Shown one piece after another: positions 37,535-46,426 of a stretch of 64,000 nucleotides of DNA. The notes beneath the pieces were generated by a model, which worked only from the letters and a program-made list of their open reading frames with translations, searched no databases and had not been told where the DNA came from. Source of the DNA: Streptomyces sp. NBC_00286. Its GTDB lineage: Bacteria > Actinomycetota > Actinomycetes > Streptomycetales > Streptomycetaceae. The stretch is from NCBI RefSeq assembly GCF_036173125.1, contig NZ_CP108054.1:6725001-6789000 (forward strand), in the 5' to 3' direction. Each line of letters opens with the position of its first letter. The stretch's first letter is position 1. Both the position numbers and the translations under genes were made by a program.

Positions 37535-39013
37535 TCACCGGTACTCCGACAGCCGGCGCCCGATACCGAGCACCGCACCCGAGGCGCCCAGCACCGCGAG
37601 CACCGCGGCGCCCACCGGAAGCCCCGTCATCGCGCCCTTGCCGTCCTCAGCCGCCAGTTCGAACTCGCCCTGCTCGTGCTCGAGCGCCTTCTCCAGATCG
37701 GTGTCCACATTGTCGAAGCACTCGCCCGTCGGCTTCTTGTCATTGGAGCCGATCACCCTGTCCAGCGCGCCCTGGTAGTCGCCGTTGTCGTCCGCGGTAC
37801 GGGCTTCCTCGTGCCGGTCCTGCCAGACCTGCATGTTCTTGGTCGCGCCCTTCACCGGGGTCTCGCCCGCGCTGTCGTCGGCGAGGTCCTCGGCGGCGGC
37901 CAGCTTGGCGGAGAGGTCCTTCATCTGGATCTTGTAGTCGTAGTCGTATGCGTCCACGACCTCGTCGTTGACCTCTTTGGTCTCGGCGCCCCGGCTGACC
38001 AGCGTCAGCGTCTCGTTGCCGCGGGCCTTGAGGGAGGCGATCCGGGCGTCGTTCAGCACGTTCAGCGACCGTACTCCGTGGTCGTACGAGTCGTTCAGTC
38101 CCGCCCGCGCGAAGGTGTGGCCTACCGCCAGCCAGAGCAGCACCACCGTGGAGGCGGCGGTCGCGGCGACCAGGCCGTGGTTCAAGACCCGGTTCGTACG
38201 GTGGTAGTTGCGCCGCTGGGCCCAGACGAGGCCGCCGATCGCGAGGACGCCGGCGCCCATCGCTATCCACGGGTACGGAGTCGCGGCGTCATAGTCGGAA
38301 CGCAGCCGCTGGTTCTCCATCTTGTAGAGATCCTCGGCGTCCTTGAGCATCACCTGCATCTTCGCGTTGGCGTAGCGCAGGTAGGCGCCGCCGAGCGGGT
38401 AGCCCTGCCGGTTGTTGGACCGGGCGCGCTCGACGAGGCCCTTGTACTCGGGCAGCCGCGTGTTCAGCCGGGTGATGGTCTTCGCCGACTCGGAGCCCGG
38501 CTCGGAGTTGGCCGCCGCGTTGACCAGCTTGTCCGCGGCCGTGCTGATGCCCTGCTCGTACCGCTGGCGGGACCGGGCCGTCTCCTGGCCGCCCGCGAGG
38601 AAGCCGCTGGAGGCCGCGGTGTTGGCGTCGGCGAGCGAGCGGTAGATGTCCGCGGCGTCGGCGCTCAGCGGCTGGCTGCTGTTCAGCACGTTGTCGGCGG
38701 CGGCCGACCGCTCCGTCATCTGCCAGGCCGTCATCGAGCCGAACGCCACGACGAGGAAGGCGAGCACGGCGCCGATGATGCGCAGCCGCCCCGGTTCCGT
38801 CGTCGCCGCGGCACGCAACTGGTCGACGCCTTCCGCCCAGGCCGTACGGCGCGGAGGCGTCGGATCGGGCCCGCCGGGACCGGCCGGAACAGGCTGCGCG
38901 GCGGGCGCGGCCGGTGGCGCCGCGACCGGTGGACCGGGCTGCGGCGGCATGGCGGGCATCGTGGGCGGTCCCGCGCCAGGTGGCGCCGAGCCGCCGTTCG
39001 GCGTGTATGTCAC
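37535..39013 (-). CDS. glnX: GlnX-like four-span membrane sensor protein
   Basis: 492 residues. A proline/alanine-rich cytoplasmic N-terminus precedes four spans: IIGAVLAFLVVAFGSMTAW, WIAMGAGVLAIGGLVWA, GLVAATAASTVVLLWLAVGH and LPVGAAVLAVLGASGAVLG. Two extracellular helical domains with conserved asparagines (NVLNSSQPLSADAADIYRSL, LNDARIASLKARGNETLTLV) look like chemoreceptor-type sensor bundles. It matches mycobacterial GlnX, which carries the GlnH signal across the membrane to PknG. GTG start with GGGGGAGG upstream. First gene of the seven-gene run, so the operon promoter should lie in the 280 bases upstream. Confidence 0.82.
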   Translation of the reverse strand: MTYTPNGGSAPPGAGPPTMPAMPPQPGPPVAAPPAAPAAQPVPAGPGGPDPTPPRRTAWAEGVDQLRAAATTEPGRLRIIGAVLAFLVVAFGSMTAWQMTERSAAADNVLNSSQPLSADAADIYRSLADANTAASSGFLAGGQETARSRQRYEQGISTAADKLVNAAANSEPGSESAKTITRLNTRLPEYKGLVERARSNNRQGYPLGGAYLRYANAKMQVMLKDAEDLYKMENQRLRSDYDAATPYPWIAMGAGVLAIGGLVWAQRRNYHRTNRVLNHGLVAATAASTVVLLWLAVGHTFARAGLNDSYDHGVRSLNVLNDARIASLKARGNETLTLVSRGAETKEVNDEVVDAYDYDYKIQMKDLSAKLAAAEDLADDSAGETPVKGATKNMQVWQDRHEEARTADDNGDYQGALDRVIGSNDKKPTGECFDNVDTDLEKALEHEQGEFELAAEDGKGAMTGLPVGAAVLAVLGASGAVLGIGRRLSEYR

Positions 39014-39228
39014 TTGACCTCCCCCATGGTCAACCCTCCGTAAGCATCCCCCTGCGCGTCGGGACGCACGGGAGGAGGTGCACGGCCGCAAGTATCCCCG
39101 CCGGGACTGACATCCGCACAGGCCCTGACTGGATCTTGTTCGTATCGCAGTGCAATTCGTACCGCAGCGCAACCATGAATACGCGATCCGCGACCCTACG
39201 GTTCCCTGGGTTCTGCCGAGTTCTCACG

Positions 39229-39266
39229 GTTTCTCCCCGGAGGGAACCGGGTTTCTCCCCGGAGGG
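39229..39266. repeat. 16-bp direct repeat downstream of the sugar kinase gene
   Basis: GTTTCTCCCCGGAGGG occurs twice, 22 bases apart, in the region between the sugar-kinase stop and the glnX start. Each copy contains the self-complementary CTCCCCGGAG core. It may act in termination or be a slippage product. Confidence 0.6.
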
Positions 39267-39294
39267 GAGCCGGGGCGAACCCGGAGGGAAGCGC

Positions 39295-40272
39295 TCAGTT
39301 TCCGCCCTCGTAATGCGCCCGCACGCGCGCGTGCACCTCCTCGGGCACCCCCACGTGATCGAGGCCGAGCAGCACGGCCCCCAGGACGGGGCTCGCGGTG
39401 ACGACCCGGGGTACGGACTTGGGGGCGCGCTCGGCCAGCAGTTCCCGTATACGGTCGTCGAGTTGGGGGTGCCGGGCCGCCAGGATGCTGCCGCCGAGAA
39501 GTACGGGGGCCTCCTCGTCGAGCAGTTCCAGACGCGACAGGGCCACGCCCGCCATGGCCGCCACCTCCTCCGCGAGCCGGTCGACGAGGGCGCGGGCCAC
39601 CGGGTCGCCGGCCGCCGCCGTGGCGAACAGGACCGGCGTCAGCTCATGACGCCGCTCCTGCCCCAGGTGCCCGAGGTGGAAGGCCTCGATCAGCGCGTAC
39701 ATGGAGTCCAGGCCGAAGTGGGCGGGCAGAGCGCGGGCCAGCACGGTCGGGCCGCCCCGGCCGTCCTCGGCGCGCGCCGCATGCCAGATCGCCTCCTCGG
39801 CCAAACCCCCGCCGCCGCCCCAGTCACCGGAGAGGCGGCCGATGGCGGGAAAGCGGGCGATGCGCCCGTCGGGCCGCATGCCGACGCAGTTGATGCCCGC
39901 GCCGCACACCACCGCCACCCCACGCGGCTCGGCGACCCCGGCGCGCAGGATCGCGAACGTGTCGTTGCGCACCTCGGTACTCGCGCCCCACGCACGCGCG
40001 TGCAGCGCGGCGGCCAACTGCCGCTCCTCGACGGGGAGATCGGCGTTGGCAAGACACGCGGAAACGTGATCCACGGCCGTGACCCCCGCCTCGGCGAAGG
40101 CCCGGTCGACGGCCCCCGCCAGTGTGTCCACCGCCTGCCGCACCCCGACCACGGGCGGCCGGAACCCGCCCGCGCGCGCCTCGGCGAGCACTCGCCCGTC
40201 CGGCGCGACGACGGCGACATCGGTCTTGCTGTTCCCCGCGTCGATCGCGAGAACACCCGCTCTCACGCCCAC
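39295..40272 (-). CDS. BadF/NagK-type sugar kinase
   Basis: 325 residues of the BadF/BadG/BcrA/BcrD ATPase superfamily. Phosphate 1 loop LAIDAGNSKTDVAVV, AVVCGAGINCVGMRPDG, LSGDWGGGGGLAEEAI, and a late VLLGGSILAARHP fit N-acetylglucosamine-kinase-like enzymes. It would phosphorylate a sugar in the cytoplasm with ATP. Its start overlaps the stop of the GH4 gene, so the two are coupled: kinase makes the 6-phosphate, glycosidase cleaves it. Two GTG codons are possible starts; the first was kept. Exact sugar unknown, with amino sugars or disaccharides favoured by the family. Confidence 0.85.
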   Translation of the reverse strand: MGVRAGVLAIDAGNSKTDVAVVAPDGRVLAEARAGGFRPPVVGVRQAVDTLAGAVDRAFAEAGVTAVDHVSACLANADLPVEERQLAAALHARAWGASTEVRNDTFAILRAGVAEPRGVAVVCGAGINCVGMRPDGRIARFPAIGRLSGDWGGGGGLAEEAIWHAARAEDGRGGPTVLARALPAHFGLDSMYALIEAFHLGHLGQERRHELTPVLFATAAAGDPVARALVDRLAEEVAAMAGVALSRLELLDEEAPVLLGGSILAARHPQLDDRIRELLAERAPKSVPRVVTASPVLGAVLLGLDHVGVPEEVHARVRAHYEGGN

Positions 40273-41531
40273 GCGAGGTGCTCCCGGTTGTGCGCGATCA
40301 GCTGATCGGTGAGGGCGTCGGCATACGCGTACTGGCCGACGAGCGGATGCGCGAGCAGCGCACGGAACACCCGCTCGCGTCCCCCGTGCAGCGCGGCCTG
40401 AAGCGCCAGGTCCTCGTACGCGGTCACGTTCGCCATCAGTCCCGCGTACAGCGGATCCACCGACGCCACCGGCAGCGGAGTGGCCCCGCTGGATCCGACG
40501 GCCGCCTGGACCTCGATGACGGCGTCGTCCGGCAGGAAGGGCAGCGTCCCCTTGTTGTACGTGTTCACGACCTGGTACGGACTTCCCGCCCCGCCACCGA
40601 GCAGCGAGGCCGCGAGGTCCACGGCCGCCTCCGAGTAGTACGCTCCACCCCGCTTGCCCAGCAGCGCCGGCTTCTCGGCGAGCTTCGGATCGCCGTACAT
40701 CTTCAGCAACTGCCGCTCCATCTCGGCCACTTCAGCGGCCCGCGACGGCTTCGTACGCTGCTCCCGTACGACCTCGTCGTGCGCGTAGTAGTAGCGCAGG
40801 TAGTAGGAGGGGACGACACCGAGGCGGTCGAGGACGTGGCGGGGCAGGCGCAGGTCGGCGGCGACGGCTTCGCCATGCACTGCCAGCAGCTTCGGCAGGA
40901 TGTCCTCGCCCTCGGGCCCTCCGAGTCGTACACCCGTCTCCCAGGTGAGGTGGTTGAGCCCGACATGATCGAGGTGCACGTCGACGGGCGCGATGCCGAG
41001 CAGCCGTGCGAACTTCCGCTGGAAACCGATCGCTACATTGCACAACCCGACCGCTTTATGACCTGCTTCGAGCAGGGCGCGGGTCACGATGCCCACCGGA
41101 TTGGTGAAGTCGATGATCCAGGCGCCCGGATTCGTCCGCCGTACGCGCTCCGCGATGTCCAGCACCACCGGCACCGTACGCAACGCCTTCGCGAGCCCGC
41201 CCGCACCGGTCGTCTCCTGCCCGACACAGCCGCACTCCAGCGGCCAGGTCTCGTCCTGCTCACGCGCTGCCTGTCCGCCGACACGCAGTTGCAGCAGGAC
41301 CGCGTCGGCGCCCTCGATCCCCGCGTCGAGGTCGGAAGTCGTGACGATGCGCCCGCCGTGCCCCTGCCTCGCGAAGATGCGCCGCGCCAAGCCGCCGACC
41401 AGCTCAAGGCGTTCGGCCGCCGGGTCGACGAGCACCAGCTCTTCGACGGGCAGGGTGTCCCTCAACCGGGCGAAGCCGTCGATGAGTTCGGGGGTGTAGG
41501 TCGAGCCTCCGCCCACTACTGCCAGTTTCAC
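40263..41531 (-). CDS. GH4 family 6-phospho-glycosidase
   Basis: 422 residues. The NAD-binding N-terminus KLAVVGGGSTYTPELIDGF and DFTNPVGIVTRALLEAG, the metal cysteine in GLCNV and histidine in GLNHLTW identify a glycoside hydrolase family 4 enzyme, closest in pattern to 6-phospho-beta-glucosidases. GH4 enzymes cleave glycosidic bonds by an oxidation-elimination route needing NAD+ and Mn2+. Eight bases separate it from the permease gene upstream, and it overlaps the kinase gene downstream. Since the importer here is an ABC system rather than a PTS, the phosphate must come from the neighbouring kinase. Confidence 0.92.
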   Translation of the reverse strand: MKLAVVGGGSTYTPELIDGFARLRDTLPVEELVLVDPAAERLELVGGLARRIFARQGHGGRIVTTSDLDAGIEGADAVLLQLRVGGQAAREQDETWPLECGCVGQETTGAGGLAKALRTVPVVLDIAERVRRTNPGAWIIDFTNPVGIVTRALLEAGHKAVGLCNVAIGFQRKFARLLGIAPVDVHLDHVGLNHLTWETGVRLGGPEGEDILPKLLAVHGEAVAADLRLPRHVLDRLGVVPSYYLRYYYAHDEVVREQRTKPSRAAEVAEMERQLLKMYGDPKLAEKPALLGKRGGAYYSEAAVDLAASLLGGGAGSPYQVVNTYNKGTLPFLPDDAVIEVQAAVGSSGATPLPVASVDPLYAGLMANVTAYEDLALQAALHGGRERVFRALLAHPLVGQYAYADALTDQLIAHNREHLAWA

Positions 41532-41538
41532 GGTCAGT

Positions 41539-42459
41539 TCAGCCCTTCACTCCGGTGAGCGTGACACCCTCGATGAACGCCTTCTGTGCGAAGAAGAACA
41601 CGATGATCACGGGGGCCATGACCAGCAGGGTCGCGGCCATGGTCAGATTCCAGTTCGTATGGTGGTTGTCCTTGAACGACTCAAGTCCGTAACTGAGCGT
41701 CCAGGCGGCCGGATTGTCACTCGCGTAGATCTGCGGGCCGAAGTAGTCGTTCCAGCAGTAGAAGAACTGGAACAGTGCGACGGCCGCGATCCCCGGCTTG
41801 GCCAGCGGCACCACGATCCGCAGCAGGGTGCGCAGCTCCCCGCAGCCGTCGACCTTGGCCGCGTCCAAGTACTCATTCGGAATGGTCAGCAGGAACTGCC
41901 GCAGCAGGAAGATGCTGAAGGCGTCGCCGAAGGCCATCGGGATGATCAGCGGCCACAGCGTGCCGCTCATGCCCATCTGCTTGGCCCAGAACAGGTACAT
42001 CGGCACGATGATCACCTGCGGCGGCAGCATCATCGCGGAGATCACGAGCATCGTCGCGATCCGCCGCCCGCGGAAGCGGAACTTGGCCAGGGCGTACGCC
42101 ACCGGAAGGCTGGAGACGACGGTGAAGAGGGTGCCGAGCCCCGCGTACATCAGGGTGTTGCGCCACCAGGTCAGAAAGCCGGGGGCGTTCCAGACGTTCG
42201 CGTAGTTGTCCCAGTTCCAGGACCTCGGCCACAGGGCGCTGGTCAGCGCCTGCCGATCGTCCATCAGGGACGTGAGCAGGATGAACACGAACGGCATGAC
42301 GAAGAACAGCGCGGCGGCGATGCCCAGACAGTGCACGGCGATCCAGTGCAGCAGCGCCTTGCGCCGGGCGGTACGGGCCGCGGGGCTCCGGCCGGCGGTG
42401 CCGAGCGGGCCGCCGGGTGCGGTGGGGGCCGGCGGGCGGGCGGTGACGGTGTGGGTCAT
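41539..42459 (-). CDS. Carbohydrate ABC permease (MalG-type)
   Basis: 306 residues, six membrane spans after a polar, proline-rich N-terminus. The EAA-type coupling loop reads EYLDAAKVDGCGELRTLLRI followed by VVPLAKPGIAAVALFQF, and the C-terminus KAFIEGVTLTGVKG is the usual MalG ending. It forms the importer channel with the MalF-type permease five bases upstream. No ATPase gene is present, as usual in Streptomyces, where the shared ATPase MsiK serves such systems. Confidence 0.92.
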   Translation of the reverse strand: MTHTVTARPPAPTAPGGPLGTAGRSPAARTARRKALLHWIAVHCLGIAAALFFVMPFVFILLTSLMDDRQALTSALWPRSWNWDNYANVWNAPGFLTWWRNTLMYAGLGTLFTVVSSLPVAYALAKFRFRGRRIATMLVISAMMLPPQVIIVPMYLFWAKQMGMSGTLWPLIIPMAFGDAFSIFLLRQFLLTIPNEYLDAAKVDGCGELRTLLRIVVPLAKPGIAAVALFQFFYCWNDYFGPQIYASDNPAAWTLSYGLESFKDNHHTNWNLTMAATLLVMAPVIIVFFFAQKAFIEGVTLTGVKG

Positions 42460-42464
42460 GGGGA

Positions 42465-43424
42465 TCAGTCCTCCACCGTGATCAGGCCGCCGCGGCGGCG
42501 CATCAGCAGCGCGGTGAACGCCATGGACAGGGCGAACAGCACCAGGGCGACCACGCAGGCGGAACCGGTGTCGAAGCGCTGGAAGCCCAGGCTGTAAATG
42601 AGCTGGGGGAGGGTCAGCGTGGACTTCCCCGGATAGCCGGGCTCGTAGATCTGGCCGGCCCCGGCGCCGATGACACCGCTGGCCGTCTTACCGGCGATGA
42701 GCGGCTGCGTGTAGTACTGCATCGTCTGGATCACGCCGGTGACCACGGCGAACAGCACGATGGGCGAGATGTTCGGCAGGGTGACGTACCGGAAGCGCTT
42801 CCAGGAGCCCGCGCCGTCCAGCTCGGCGGCCTCGTACTGCTCTTTGGGCACATCGAGGAGCGCGGCCATGAAGATGACCATGAGGTCGCCGATGCCCCAC
42901 AGCGCGAGCAGAGTCAGCGCCGGCTTGGACCAGGTCGGGTCGTTGAACCAGCCGGGCTGAGGCAGGCCGAGATCGCCGAGCACCTGGTTGACCGGGCCGG
43001 TGCCGGGGTTGAGCAGAAAGGCGAAGGCCAGGGTCGCGGCGACGGGCGGGGCGAGATACGGGAGGTAGAAGAAGGTACGGAACACGCCCGCACCCGTCTT
43101 GATCTTCGTGATCAGCAGCCCGATGCCGAGACCGAACACCACCCGGGCCGCCACCATGATCACCACGAGCCACAGGGTGTTGCGCATCGCGGCCCAGAAG
43201 AAGGGATATTGGCTGAAGACGTAGGTCCAGTTGGTCAGCCCGTTGAAGGTGGGCGGCTTGAAGCCGTCGTACTTCATGAAGGAGAAGTAGACGGTCGACA
43301 GCAGCGGATAGACGAAGAAGACGCTGAAACCGATGAGCCAGGGGGAGAGGAACGCCAGCGTACGAAGCCCCTCCCGGCGGCGCTTGGTACGCAGCGCCGC
43401 CGAGTGGCCGTGAAGGATCGTCAT
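42465..43424 (-). CDS. Carbohydrate ABC permease (MalF-type)
   Basis: 319 residues, six spans. LSPWLIGFSVFFVYPLLSTV near the N-terminus and the coupling loop EQYEAAELDGAGSWKRFRYV with TLPNISPIVLF are standard. The ATG chosen lies seven bases after the binding-protein stop and gives the normal N-terminus (MTILHGHSAALRTKRRREG); longer frames extend into the binding-protein gene and were rejected. Partner of the MalG-type permease next to it. Confidence 0.92.
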   Translation of the reverse strand: MTILHGHSAALRTKRRREGLRTLAFLSPWLIGFSVFFVYPLLSTVYFSFMKYDGFKPPTFNGLTNWTYVFSQYPFFWAAMRNTLWLVVIMVAARVVFGLGIGLLITKIKTGAGVFRTFFYLPYLAPPVAATLAFAFLLNPGTGPVNQVLGDLGLPQPGWFNDPTWSKPALTLLALWGIGDLMVIFMAALLDVPKEQYEAAELDGAGSWKRFRYVTLPNISPIVLFAVVTGVIQTMQYYTQPLIAGKTASGVIGAGAGQIYEPGYPGKSTLTLPQLIYSLGFQRFDTGSACVVALVLFALSMAFTALLMRRRGGLITVED

Positions 43425-43431
43425 CGGGCGG

Positions 43432-44772
43432 CTACTTCGCCTTGGCGATGTCGGTGTCGATCTGCTTTGCGACCTTCGCAAGCCCCGCGTCCAGGCCCTT
43501 CTCCTTGCCGGACTCGTAGTCGTACGCGAAGTTCTGCAGCGTCTCCTGGTACGCGCTGCCGTTGACCGCGGCGGGCGCGGTGTTGCTGTTCGGGTTCTCG
43601 GCGATCTTCACGAAGGCCTGCATCGTCGCGTCGTTCTCGAGCTTCGGGGACTTCAGCGCCTCGAAGGTCGAGGGAACGTTGTTGATGGCGTTGGCGAAGG
43701 AGACGACCGCGTCGGTGTTCGTGGTCATGTACTTCACCAGCTCCCAGGCGGCGTTCTGCTTGCTGCTGGTGCTGGCGAGGCCGATGATCGTGCCGGTCAG
43801 GAAGCCCTTGCCGTACGTGTCCGCCTGGTCGTCCGGGACCGGGAACGGCGCGACCCCCACCTCGAAGTCGACGCCCGCGTCCTTCATCATGCCGCCGCGC
43901 CACTCGCCGTCGATGTTCATGGCGATCTGCCCGGTGTGCAGCGGGTTCTGGGCCGACCACTCGTCACCGAAGGTGGAGCGGTACTTCTCCAGCTTCTGGA
44001 AGCCGCCGAGCGACTTGACCATGTCCTGCTGCCAGGTCAGCAGCTCCTTGAACGCCGGGTCCTTGGCGACGTTCGACTTGCCGTCGGCGGTGAAGTACTC
44101 CGGGCTCCACTGCGCCGCGAGGTGCGGGACGGTGACCTCGTAGCCGTGGAAGTTCGGCATGAAGCCGAGCTGCGAGTAGCTGTCGCCCTTGCTCTTGGTC
44201 AGCTTGATGGCAGCGGCCTTGAATTCGGAGAGCGTCTTGGGCGGGGACGTGATGCCCGCCTCCTCGAACATCGTCTTGTTGTAGTAGAGCCCGTACGCAT
44301 CGCCCAGCAGGGGCAGTGCGCAGCGCGTCCCCTCGAACTGCGTGTAGTCCAGCATCGGCTTGGGGAAGGTCTTCGCGGTGTCGATCTTCGACTTCTCCAG
44401 GAAGGGATCGAGGTCGGCGAAAACACCGGACGAACAGAACTTGCCGACGTTGCTGGTCTCGGGGGATGCGACCACGTCCGGCGCGTTCGAACCGCCCGCG
44501 CGCAGCGCCTGGTTGACCTTGTCGGCGTCGACGTTCCCGACGACCTTGACGTTGATGTTGGGGTGCGCCTTCTCGAAGGCCGCGACGTTCGCCTCGATCG
44601 CCTTGACCTCGGTGGGCGCGCTCCAGGGGTGCCAGAAGGTGATGGTGGAGGGCTTGCTGGCGTCGTCGGTCGCGCCGGACGTGCTGGAACCTGTGCAGGC
44701 TGTGGCGGTCAGGGCGATCGCGGTGGCCGCGATCGCGAGTCGTACGGGGCGTACGGGACTGATTCTGGGCAT
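43432..44772 (-). CDS. Sugar-binding lipoprotein of the ABC importer
   Basis: 446 residues. Signal peptide with lipobox ATAC, giving a membrane-anchored extracellular lipoprotein. Mature part: TITFWHPWSAPTEVKAIEAN, VVGNVDADKVNQALRAGG, GDAYGLYYNKTMFEEAGI and QIAMNIDGEWRGG are classic family 1 sugar-binding features. AAGGAG lies seven bases before the ATG. First gene of the transport-catabolism operon, 330 bases from the ROK regulator gene. The ligand cannot be read from sequence; beta-linked glucosides or amino-sugar disaccharides fit the GH4/kinase neighbours. Confidence 0.9.
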   Translation of the reverse strand: MPRISPVRPVRLAIAATAIALTATACTGSSTSGATDDASKPSTITFWHPWSAPTEVKAIEANVAAFEKAHPNINVKVVGNVDADKVNQALRAGGSNAPDVVASPETSNVGKFCSSGVFADLDPFLEKSKIDTAKTFPKPMLDYTQFEGTRCALPLLGDAYGLYYNKTMFEEAGITSPPKTLSEFKAAAIKLTKSKGDSYSQLGFMPNFHGYEVTVPHLAAQWSPEYFTADGKSNVAKDPAFKELLTWQQDMVKSLGGFQKLEKYRSTFGDEWSAQNPLHTGQIAMNIDGEWRGGMMKDAGVDFEVGVAPFPVPDDQADTYGKGFLTGTIIGLASTSSKQNAAWELVKYMTTNTDAVVSFANAINNVPSTFEALKSPKLENDATMQAFVKIAENPNSNTAPAAVNGSAYQETLQNFAYDYESGKEKGLDAGLAKVAKQIDTDIAKAK

Positions 44773-45102
44773 GGCGGAACTCCTTGGGGCGTGCGCGGAG
44801 AACATTGGGGCGTGCGAAGGGGGTTGGGCGAGGGGGAATTGGGCGTGCGCGGGTAGGGGCGGGGCGGTTCGGGGGCCGCGGATCAAGTGGGGACGGATCG
44901 GGTGGTGCGGGCGGGCGGTATCGGTCCGGCCGTACGAGCTGGGGGTGCCGGTTTGGCCGTACGGGCTCGGCCATAGGTCAGGCGGTAGGAATCGGGCGGT
45001 ACGGGTCTGCCGTACTGGTCAGGCGGTACGAATCGGGCGGTACGGGTCTGCCGTACTGGTCAGGCAGTACGGACCAGGCGGTGGTGGATCAAGTCGTACG
45101 GG
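44773..45102. other. Leader region of the sugar operon with tandem palindromes
   Basis: This 330-base region separates the ROK gene stop from the binding-protein start. It contains the 41-bp tandem repeat listed separately and is otherwise G-rich with many CGTACGG-type words. It should hold the operon promoter, but no -35/-10 pair stood out and no copy of the TAGGAAACTTTCCTA palindrome is present. Confidence 0.5.
44976..45073. repeat. 41-bp tandem repeat carrying a palindrome
   Basis: Two near-identical 41-bp units plus a partial third. Each full unit contains GTACGG-GTCTG-CCGTAC, a perfect inverted repeat, at 44999-45015 and 45040-45056. A 41-base spacing is about four helical turns, placing both sites on the same DNA face upstream of the sugar-binding gene. 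They could be paired regulator sites. Confidence 0.75.
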
Positions 45103-46401
45103 TCAGGGGGTGCGACCCGTGGTGTCGAAGACCTCATCGCGGGTGGCCGCGAGGGCGGATTGCAGGGCGCCGGTCAGTACAGGGCTGTCGGGTGTCGTAC
45201 TGAGGCGGATGGCGGGGCGGGGGACGGCCAGTTCGGCGAGCTCGGACTGGATCAGGGCGCGCAGGGGTTCGCCGCCGGCGGTGATCACCCCGCCGGCCAG
45301 GATGATCAGTTCGGGGTCGATCACCGCGACGACCGCGGCGAGTCCGGTGGCGAGCCGGGTGGCGAACTCGGCGAGTACGGCCTGCCCCGGTCCGGGGCTC
45401 TCGGCCGTACGGGCCGCTTCGGCCACGACCGCGGCGGCCTTCTCGGTGAGGGTGCCGCCGCTGATGCCCGGCGGAGGCGTCAGGCCGTGCTCGCGGGCCA
45501 GGCCCAACACGGCCCGGCGACCGGCCAGTTCCTCGAAACCGCCGGAGTTGCTGCGGGCGACATTGCGTACGAGCGGGGCTCCCGGCAATGGGAGGAAGGC
45601 GACTTCGCCGGCGCCTCCGGTGGCGCCCCGGTGCAGCCGGCCGCCGATGACGACCGCGGCGCCGAAGCCCCGTTCTCCCCAGAGCAGGGTGAAGTTCTCG
45701 CAGCCGCGCGCTTCGCCGATGCGCTGTTCGGCGATGGCGGCGAGGTTGACGTCGTTCTCCACTTCGAAGGGGATGGGGCCGAGCGCGGCGGCCATGTCCT
45801 CCAGCAGCCGGGGCGAGTGCCAGCCGTGGAGGTGGCTGGCGTAACGCAGGTTGCCGGTGGCGGGGTCGAAGGCGCCCTGCGTACCGATCACGATCCGGTG
45901 CACGTCGGCCCGGTGCAGCCCGGCGTCCTTGACCGCGCCGTCCAGGGCCACCAGTACGCGGTCGACGGCGCCCTCCGCGCTGCGACCAGGGGTCGGCAGT
46001 TCGAACCGTCCGACGGTCTCGCCCGTGATGTCGGCGATCGCGGCACGGATGCCGGTGGGGGTGACGTCGAGGCCCGCGACCCGTGCGGCGGCGGGGTTCA
46101 CCGCGTACAACTGGGCGTTGGGCCCCGGCCGCCCCTCACTGGTGCCGGTCACGACGACCAGACCGGCGGCCTCCAGCCGGGCGAGGAGCTGCGAGGCGGT
46201 CGGCTTGGACAGGCCGGTGAGGTTGCCGATCCTGGTCCGCGACAGCGGCCCGTGCTCCAGCAGCAGATCGAGAGCGGCCCGGTCGTTCATGGCGCGCAGG
46301 ACGCGCGGGGTGCCCGGGGTACCGGCGGAACCTGCCATCGCTGTCGTCACCTGCCCTTCCGTGGCCAGCATCTCAACGATCTCGAGCGGGCGTCCATCCA
46401 T
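45103..46401 (-). CDS. ROK-family transcriptional regulator
   Basis: 432 residues. A winged helix-turn-helix (LLLEHGPLSRTRIGNLTGLS, TASQLLARLEAAGLV) is joined to a ROK sugar-binding domain: GLDVTPTGIRAAIADITGE, IGTQGAFDPATG, FEVENDVNLAAIAEQ, GFGAAVVIGGRLHRGATGGA and IILAGGVI. The CxCGxxGC zinc motif of classical ROK proteins is absent, and GEIGH is GEVAF. Such proteins usually repress sugar operons and are released by the sugar; the adjacent import operon is the likely target. ATG chosen for GGAG six bases upstream. A perfect palindrome lies 26 bases before this start. Confidence 0.9.
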   Translation of the reverse strand: MDGRPLEIVEMLATEGQVTTAMAGSAGTPGTPRVLRAMNDRAALDLLLEHGPLSRTRIGNLTGLSKPTASQLLARLEAAGLVVVTGTSEGRPGPNAQLYAVNPAAARVAGLDVTPTGIRAAIADITGETVGRFELPTPGRSAEGAVDRVLVALDGAVKDAGLHRADVHRIVIGTQGAFDPATGNLRYASHLHGWHSPRLLEDMAAALGPIPFEVENDVNLAAIAEQRIGEARGCENFTLLWGERGFGAAVVIGGRLHRGATGGAGEVAFLPLPGAPLVRNVARSNSGGFEELAGRRAVLGLAREHGLTPPPGISGGTLTEKAAAVVAEAARTAESPGPGQAVLAEFATRLATGLAAVVAVIDPELIILAGGVITAGGEPLRALIQSELAELAVPRPAIRLSTTPDSPVLTGALQSALAATRDEVFDTTGRTP

Positions 46402-46426
46402 GCTGGACTCCACTCTCGAGCATTGT

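Noticed and set aside
44773..46413. Search for DasR-type operators around the sugar operon
   Set aside because: No site close to the ACTGGTCTAGACCACT consensus was seen in the leader regions.
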